Shown here: positions 56,735 through 64,000 of the stretch, in pieces | How the letters are laid out: each line of letters starts with the position of its first letter | Position numbering within the stretch: the first letter of the stretch is position 1 | Assembly: GCA_040954595.2 (NCBI GenBank) | Contig: CM082591.2 | Coordinates: 7,626,001-7,690,000, forward strand | Direction of reading: 5' to 3' | Origin: Balanoglossus misakiensis | Taxonomy: Eukaryota > Hemichordata | Length of the DNA: 64,000 bases | Translations under genes and position numbers: made by a program | The notes under the pieces: model-generated | What the model saw: only the letters and a program-made list of their open reading frames with translations | Databases searched by the model: none | What the model was told of the DNA's origin: nothing

Positions 56735-59700
56735 ATGTCGAAGGAGGGACTTTATAAACTGCTACAGCGACAAACGTACACTTGTTTGTCGCATAGAAAT
56801 GGAATGTTTTTATGTTTAGGGGGCGTGCTGCTCACTTTGATTTCGGCGTTTCAGTTTGGCGAGGTAGGTCACGATCACTTTTGTTGTTTGCGGCGTGGCA
56901 CGGCTGTGGGGTCGGGCTGTGTTGTCACTGACTGCGGTTGCGGGACGAATTCAAAGTCGGAGACATGTTCTTGATCGTGTGAAACCTCTTAAAGTTGACG
57001 GTCCGGGTGAGGTATACCGCAACAATTTTTTTTTACGGGCCGACGGGTATATGTATTTAAAAATAAATGCACGAATTTATGTACATGATTCCCTGCAATG
57101 AAAAAACGTGTGTACTGTTGCCCCTGGCGACCTGAATTATAGGGTTTAGCGGTGCCACGTTTGTTAAATTAAGTTGTGTCTCCCGATCGAGGTCATTCTC
57201 CCACATCCCTCAATCAGTAATGACTGCTATGCAACACACGTTATTTTAGATTTGGAGATTTTATAACTAAAATGAAGAACATGGCTAAAAAATGCACTCA
57301 AATTAACAGTAGAAATTTTCTGATATAACCAGAAAATGGGGGAAATATATATAAAGTCTAAAAGTAAATGCACACCAATTTTCAAAGCAGTCTGACCAGA
57401 GTTCTTGATTTTTTTTTAGTTTTGACTGATTTAAAATTTTCCCTGCTCATCTGCATATTTTTGGTAGAGACAACTTTATTTAGTGTTCACACAAGACATA
57501 CTCTTAAGTCACTGGCCAGCAAGCATAGCCAGCTTAACCAAAGTGCTGAGCTATCAGCAGAAGGAAAAACAGGATATTCTCTCAATTCACCATCATACTA
57601 CTCTTTGCTTGTAGGTTGCCTTAGAATGGAGTAAAGTGCAATATGAAGTGTTGTTCAGTGTGTATTCTGATAATATTGTTTCCCGGTCTTTTCAAGATAG
57701 GTAAGTGTATACATGAAGGTGATATACTTTATAACACATTTTTTGCGAAGATGAATTTTTGAAAACTTCACGAGAGCCAAAAACATGTGAAAATAAAGTA
57801 GCTTTAAAATGTTTTTTTTTTTTTTTAGATAACTGCAGTGAGTGAAATACGAGAGAACGAAGATTAAAGGGTCAAAGTCTCTTTCGCTGCCCTTTTCCCA
57901 AATCCATGTTTGATACAATACACCCTTTATGTTATTCTACATGTGGATATATAGTGAATCAACGTTCGACCACACACAACTTCCATCCTGCTTGTAGACA
58001 CGAGAGTGAAACAACTCGCCAAAATGAATAATTTGTCTTTACCATAAATTCATTTTTGCGAGTTTTTTACTCTCATATCCTACAAATCAACATGTAGAAT
58101 AACATAAAAGTGTTTTGTATCAAACATAATTAATGGGAAAAGGGCAGCGAGAGAGAGAGACTTTATCTCTTTAATCATCATGTAACAGTTGCCTATTTTG
58201 ATATGTTAGAGTTGTTTTGGTGTGTTAGAGTCCGTTTCAGTGGTTGAAATGTGATAATCATGATGTCATATTTTTTTCTGATTTCAGGATGTGCCTGCCT
58301 GTTCCAATAGATGTTGTATACACATGGGTGAATGGAAGTGATCCACAGCTGTTGGCAGATTTAAAAAGAGTCAAAGCACAGATGGAGGTGAAAAATGTCA
58401 CCAACAAACCTCATTCCGTTGGTGGTGTGTATATTGAGGGCAACCATACAAAGTAAGTGATTTCTGAAAGGTACAGGGTCACCTGCAATTTACATACATG
58501 TACCGTACATAAATGACAACAATGGCATATCTGAGTGATCTAAAGAATATGGTGGGGTTCATATAGAATTTAGGCCGATGCAAATTCGCATGTGTGGATG
58601 CGTTACGTCAGGCCTAGTTGACGCCTTCGCGTGTTCATATGTGGTAAGGCAGCTGTGTGTAAAATAGTTAAGACAAAATCTCAGTCGGCCCAAATTCAGG
58701 GATCAGTCTACAGTCGAACCTGTCTCTAGTGGCCAGTCAAGGGATTTTCCTAAACTGGCCTTTATAGACAGGTGGCCTTTGTAGACAGGTCAATCCAATT
58801 AATGTGCATTTTAATTGGGCAGGGACTGTTACAAAGTGGCCAGCATATAGAGGTGGCCACTAACACAGGTTTGACTGTAGTGTGGACGCGGCCCAAATCT
58901 ATTCCCCAAAGTACAGTTATATGTCAACCTAAAATTTCAGTCGAATGTGATCAACGTTACAGTACAAGCTGTGTGGACTGATTTTATTTTCCAATATGAG
59001 ATGATTGTTCTCATAACTCTGTTGATCCTGCAATGACAAGTTGTTATATCAGTGAGAATGACTTGTTTCTATTTTTTTGTTTTTTTTTCCCTAGAGAAGT
59101 CAAGTGCCGCTTCAAAGACTGTGTCCTGTCCAATTTTCTGATTCTTGACACCATACTCTCAAGCGAGATTACTCTAGATCAGTTGAAAGAGGAAAACCCA
59201 GAGTTACAGTCAGCAGTTCGCATCTATAATATCTCCATGGTGACAGAGGGAGGACGAAATTACACCATTATTCAGTTTCCATGGAAACAGAGTGGTATGT
59301 GTATTCAGAGTGCATAAATTATCGTTATAGTAACATCTTGCTGCCAAGTACCTTTAGTATGACATTTAATTTCTAGACGCTGCAAAGCTGGGCCCTATCT
59401 ACTGAATCTCATTCATACCTTTACATCCTTTGTGGAACTGTATCCCACACTTTGGTACATGGTGTAGGGATTTATAGAATCTCACACTCCCAAGGTCCTA
59501 GGATCATATTTCTCACACGAGTTGGGGATTGTTGTTCTCATGAACCGAAGGTGAGTGTGGGACAAAATATCCCTGAGGAGTGTGAGAAATATGATCCCAG
59601 GTCCTTGGTGTTTGAGATTATATTTCTCACACGGTCACAAATTAGCCAAATTCACATTAGAAACATTGAATAATGGACTGTGTAACTGTCGTCTGGCACG

Positions 59701-62700
59701 TTGTAGTTTCTGTCCATATAATACACATCGCACCATTGGATAAAATTTAGTGCGCGTTAATGAAAGAACTTTTTGTCATCCAATCGGCGCTCCACATCAT
59801 ATAGGGCTTTCGATTCCGTGAGTGTGGGATCGATTTGTTCTCACACTGATCTCACACTCTCAGCATGCCAGGAGTGTGAGAAAATGAGGTTATGTTGTCT
59901 TAGGTACTTCAGGCATTTGCAATTACCTGTATCTGTTATGTTTCAAATCATCTTGGAAATTATTTTCCTATTTAACCTTGCTTGAGATATGCCTCCAGGT
60001 ATCATGATTTGTTTGCCGTTGTCTGTCTGAAGGGAGTGGCATTATCTTTGCAATCTTTTTTAATGCGCTCACGTATGTTGCTTAACTCTATCCCATTCAT
60101 GAATCTTACATGTCCTGAAACTTGGAATAAAACTGAGTCAATTACATGCTGTACTTTTAACTCTTGTCTTTGCAGTCAGTGTGTCATCAGAACAACATCT
60201 ATTTGTATTTGGACGAAATATCTCAACATCAACAGGATTCTTGGTAAGTCTGGCAGTAGATGTACAGACCGTTTTATCAGGGCTGCAAGATTTGCGATTT
60301 GTACAATTTGGAATTTAAGTGTGACCCACCTGTCAGATTTTACAGAGGTCCAACTTTACCATAGAAAACATTGGATGTGGTTCAAATCATGGTGGTGAAA
60401 GGCTTAAGGGGGGGGGGGGGAGGGGTACATGGCTTAGTCGAAATTGGAGAACAACGGTCTTGACACTATTTTCACAGTACCATTAGAGGAGGCATCATAG
60501 TCCAGTGGCTAGAGCAATAGACTCATGATTATAGAATCATGAGTTCAAGCCCTGGCGTGGATGTGGTGTTGTGTCCTTGAGCATGGCACATTACTTCTCA
60601 TTGCTTCTCCCCTCCCAGGAGAAATGGGTACCTGGTAGGATAGAGATTGTAATGTGTGTGTTTAGCTCTGCTGCTCTGTATAATGGCTGCACATGTCAGC
60701 TGATACTTGCTCACCAGGGAGTTGGAGGGAATTGAATTAGGTCCAATGACCTGGGGTATTAATTGTAAAGTGCCTTGAACACAATTGAGGATATGTGCGC
60801 TGTAAAGGGCTTGAACAGAATATGTGTGCTATAAGATCTTACTATTATTATTATTTGGTTGGAGACATTTCTAAGTTTCTTTTTATGTTTCAGACAAGTG
60901 ATTGGACAGCAGAACACAGTGTTACCCTTGAAGATACAGCGTTAATGCTTGGCTTACCAGAAGGTGTACAAGAAAATGAAGTCTGGGACAAAATACCAAT
61001 GCAGTACCGAGATGCTGTTGAAAATGTAAGCATTTCCTGATTTAGCTCGTTCTGGAGCTCTGTTCAATTCTGGCTGCCGTAAATAAGTTTTTACTTCATG
61101 CTAGGGGGTCAAATCACATTATAATAATTATATTCTGGGTAAAAGGTCGACAACTTATTTGTAGTTAGAGATAGAAGAAATGATATGTTGACTGTATTTC
61201 ATGACTTCCTTTGGTCAAAGTGTCAACAGAACCCAATTATCCCTGTGGGATACAGTTCCACTAAGGATACGTCTTTTTGCATAAAGAGGGCGCTCTTCCA
61301 AAACATTGCATCATCTCCAAGGAGACGGAGTGAAAACGAGGCAAATAGGTCACAGAGTATTGCTCCAGCTCGTCTGGTTTGTTCTATATATGATACACTT
61401 TGCGTGTAAAACTTACCTTATAGTATAATGTGGCTGTTGAACGCTGGTCCCACCTATAGCGATGATACAAAAGACGATAAAGTATTTACTCTGTGACCTC
61501 GTTTGTGCATCTTTGAAGGGCGACCTCTTTATGAAAAAGCGTGTCCTTTATGTTTTGCAGAGTAAAACAAGAAAAACAGCACTTGATAACCAAGACAAAA
61601 AAACTAAGAAAAATCCCAAAGTTGGAGTTAGTAGAGCTTGACCTCTCATCTTTGTCTTTTTTTCAGATTGATCTCTATGAAGATCACTCTCTTGCAGTCA
61701 TTACAATACCAGATAGGAATATATTCAAACAGTACATGTCTGAGGTTAGTCACACTTCACCAGTTTCTATGCTATTTGCAACTGGCTGTGGATATTGTCT
61801 TGTTACAAAGTACAAATTCAAGGCGTACGGTGACAAGAATTAAGTCTAACTTGAATATGCAGTCTACATTGTTGCTGTATGTACAGGTTGAAATGTAAAA
61901 AAATAGTCCTCATTTCCGGTCAGAATAACGGCCTCAAATCCCTCAGTTTCCTCATGGGCTCACAGCAACTCGAAAGTCTTGCATCATTGAACCTGAAGGA
62001 AAGACATGTGACAGATATTTATTTGCCTACAGCCAGTCATGATGGCTGATAACGGCTGATTTTATAAATAATTAGTTTTATATCAAAGTTCATTTCAGTG
62101 TAATTAAACGCGACTGTTCAATTTCATGTCCAATTCTCTGCACATGTTCGTATTATGATGGTGTAGTTTTTGCCATGCACCTTCCTAAAATCTCCCCAGT
62201 CTTGTGAAATGAAGCTGAATAATAATCTTTGCCACAACTCAGATTAATTTACAGGCAGATGAACTCTACCCTGAAGGAAGTGATATCCGAGTTGTTGCTG
62301 CTAATCTAGTCTGGCTGTTGCATTATGTAAGTTTACTTTTTTTGTCCCATTTCTGCCACTGTCTACTCTATGCTGGTAAATTTGGTACAAAATGAGGCAG
62401 CCATTTTGCTAGTCTGGAATCCAGACTCTTGTTTCTTTTCTTCGCTTTGCTCATTCCACACACGGTCTAGCATTTTTGTCTTCAATTTTGAGTTTTTGCT
62501 ATTTGCATGTCAAAAGACTCTAATCATGGCAACTCAGGTCACTGCTCACCATGTGATCATGATCATGACCTCTTAGAAGTCAATTATAACTTGATCGACA
62601 ACTGATTGGCTGAATTAATGAGCAGGGGTGTTGCTCAATCTCAGTGACTTGAGTTGCCATGGTTAGAGCCGTGGGCCCCATGATTATAAAGTTAAACTTT

Positions 62701-63599
62701 TCTATATCCACAATATATTTCAGGGAGATCATCAGAATGAAGATATTGCAGCAAACAGATTTGAAGACAACGAGGTAATTATTGTAATAGAGTAAATTTT
62801 ATTACAAATTGGGTGTGCTCGTGCAATGCGTATTTTCACGACAGGAAACCAGCTGATCGAGTATGGAGCAATATGCCACTTGTTTATTCCACAGCTGAGG
62901 CACACCTTTTTGCAGTTGTCATTAACTAGGTGTTGTTTTCTCATTAGAAAATATGATGATCGTCTTGTGACAGGCTTCGTGAGCTACACATCGTACGTTC
63001 GCTGATGTTAAAATCTTCCAAATGTAGACTTCATGGTTGGTAATTTCAACACTGTTGATCGTCAACAGCACGAGAAAAATAACTGAAAACAGTTATATGG
63101 GGTACATTTGATAAATCACTTCAGGTCAGGTCGTGATTTCGCTATCCAGCACAATCCAACCAGCCGGCCCTCTCCCCTTGTCTTGTAAGGCAAGGTAGGA
63201 GGTCAGCTGGAGGTCAGGCGGTAGGAAAAGTTCGCCAAAAGAGGGCGCGAGCAGGGCAGCCTTAGAGTATTGATAAGAGACAGGTTAGAATCGTACCAGT
63301 AAGAGGAAGACATAAGAAAAAAAGGCTGATGGACAACAAACTCATTCAGTTTCTATCCCTGAATAAATCCCTGTGGGTATACAATGATTATGTAGCCATC
63401 CTGTAAGCTTTGTTGTACTGTAATGTAATTTTTAATTAATGTTTTTTTAAATCTTATTTTATTTTAGGAGTTGAGATACTCGCTTCGTTCCATAGAAAAG
63501 AATGCACCCTGGGTTCGACAGATTTTCATTGTTACCAATGGCCAGATACCTTCCTGGTTGAATTTAGACAATCCAAGATTGACAGTGGTAACACATGAG
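56735..63599 (+). CDS. GNPTAB: N-acetylglucosamine-1-phosphotransferase alpha/beta precursor, first ten exons
   Basis: Ten exons join in phase: 56735-56863, 57615-57700, 58288-58452, 59095-59294, 60176-60243, 60894-61025, 61667-61744, 62255-62326, 62724-62774 and 63468-63599 (371 codons; the gene continues past the window). Exon 1 gives a cytosolic tail ([13 protein letters not shown]) and signal anchor ([17 protein letters not shown]). Exon 3 has the Stealth CR1 motif [12 protein letters not shown]. Exons 4-8 encode the spacer. Exon 10 starts Stealth CR2 ([31 protein letters not shown]). The enzyme is a Golgi transferase that moves GlcNAc-1-phosphate from UDP-GlcNAc to mannose on lysosomal enzymes, the first step of the mannose-6-phosphate tag; site-1 protease later cleaves the precursor. 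All splice sites are GT-AG. The vertebrate spacer is longer between CR1 and CR2. Nothing looks broken. Confidence 0.95.
57868..58170. mobile_element. TTAA MITE in GNPTAB intron 2
   Basis: Inverted arms of about 100 bases (AGGGTCAAAGTCTC at the left, GAGACTTTATCTCT at the right, and GTTATTCTACATGT with its complement inside) are bounded by TTAA at 57864-57867 and 58171-58174. This is a piggyBac-like target preference. It ends 117 bases before exon 3. Confidence 0.7.
58711..58877. mobile_element. pogo/Tigger-like MITE in GNPTAB intron 3
   Basis: The ends CAGTCGAACCTGTCTCTAGT and the complement of CACTAACACAGGTTTGACTG are inverted repeats next to TA on both sides (58709-58710, 58878-58879). CAGTxRAACCT ends with TA duplication are the pattern of pogo/Tigger elements. 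It is 167 bases with no coding capacity. Confidence 0.7.
59478..59619. repeat. Palindromic insertion in GNPTAB intron 4
   Basis: AATCTCACACTCCCAAGGTC and ATCATATTTCTCACAC at 59478-59518 are complemented at 59580-59619. TCACACTC-type words continue to 59890, so the element may extend further. Confidence 0.6.
60486..60856 (+). mobile_element. tRNA-derived SINE in GNPTAB intron 5
   Basis: The head (60490-60565) has an A box-like TAGTCCAGTGGCTAG and a B box-like GAGTTCAAGCCC at tRNA spacing, as in RNA polymerase III SINE heads. A unique body follows, and the tail ends TAAGATCTTACTATTATTATT, like an L2/CR1 LINE 3' end. It ends about 40 bases before exon 6. Confidence 0.7.
61263..61549. mobile_element. 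Inverted-repeat element in GNPTAB intron 6
   Basis: AAGGATACGTCTTTTTGCAT at 61263 is complemented by CCTCTTTATGAAAAAGCGTG and TCCTTT at 61524-61549. A second complementary pair (GAGGCAAATAGGTCACAGAG / CTCTGTGACCTCGTTTGTG) lies inside. It is a 287-base MITE ending about 115 bases before exon 7. Confidence 0.6.
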
Positions 63600-64000
63600 G
63601 TATGTATTAAATTGCTGTGGCTTTGTGAGACATACTGTTGTGGGCTGTGTCTGTGTAATGTTATGCCTTTGTGAGTGATAGATCAGGAATGATCAAGTTT
63701 GGCACCTACATTCTAGAACTAATCCTTTTTGAAAGGTGTGGTTGGTAGTGCATAGTATGGCATAGTATATTGAACTTAAAGCCCTAAGAGCTGTCACTTT
63801 TTACATTTTTTTCATGATTTTACTTTCCAACATAGATGGGTCCATTTAAATAAGCTTAGGTATACACGAACATCTTATCGCCGCCTGTTTGTGGCTGTCT
63901 GTACATATGTGTTGCAATTTGAAGTGTTATAGTAAACGTGTGCCAGCTTCCATTAAAACAGTAGGCAGCTGTCGTGGTATGTGTCGCCGAGAGATGACAA

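Noticed and set aside
60488-60565. A functional tRNA gene
   Set aside because: A and B boxes are present, but a proper acceptor stem and anticodon arm are not; it continues into a SINE body and tail.

Overview
The window is animal nuclear DNA. Genes are split by GT-AG introns, spacers are AT-rich, and the sequence is crowded with eukaryotic transposons. The anchor gene is GNPTAB (GlcNAc-1-phosphotransferase alpha/beta precursor) at the right end. The gene content (a TRADD-N-like domain protein, a coiled-coil plus NHL protein, Ngaro, Helentron-like and foldback elements) points to an invertebrate deuterostome such as a hemichordate, lancelet or echinoderm. I cannot fix the species from sequence alone.

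Layout. 1-320: first exon of a minus-strand gene that runs off the left edge. It is a close paralogue of the gene at 29.3-32.9 kb. 453-17525: one Ngaro-type tyrosine-recombinase retrotransposon carrying three further nested insertions. A 10.7 kb foldback element (5968-16700, 6-bp target duplication) splits its recombinase gene. A Helentron-like element (6966-14197) sits in the left inverted repeat of the foldback. A second Helentron-like element (8996-14142), with four tandem heads and one tail, sits inside the first. 17.5-21.8 kb: duplicated flank DNA and low-coding spacer. 21.8-33 kb: a minus-strand locus. Its long first exon encodes three degenerate repeats plus a GT-B glycosyltransferase-like region. 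This exon can be joined in frame either to a terminal TRADD-N-like exon (model of 1048 residues) or to coiled-coil and NHL-propeller exons (model of 1501 residues). A CR1/L2-like LINE sits in one intron. 33-40 kb: duplicated flank and a decayed LTR retrotransposon cut by three small non-autonomous insertions. 40-48 kb: a hAT-like element carrying a second Helentron-like copy, repeats, and a hAT transposase relic. 48-52 kb: a second LINE, interrupted by the first of three copies of a GC-tracted MITE. 52-56.7 kb: repeats and MITEs. 56.7 kb to the end: ten GNPTAB exons with several small transposons in the introns.

The host genes are the GT-like/TRADD-N locus and its paralogue, which is a candidate tandemly duplicated immune or cell-death signalling family, and GNPTAB, the Golgi enzyme that makes the mannose-6-phosphate tag. 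Most of the remaining sequence is transposon. Many insertions can be dated relative to each other because their removal restores a reading frame or matches an uninterrupted copy elsewhere in the window.
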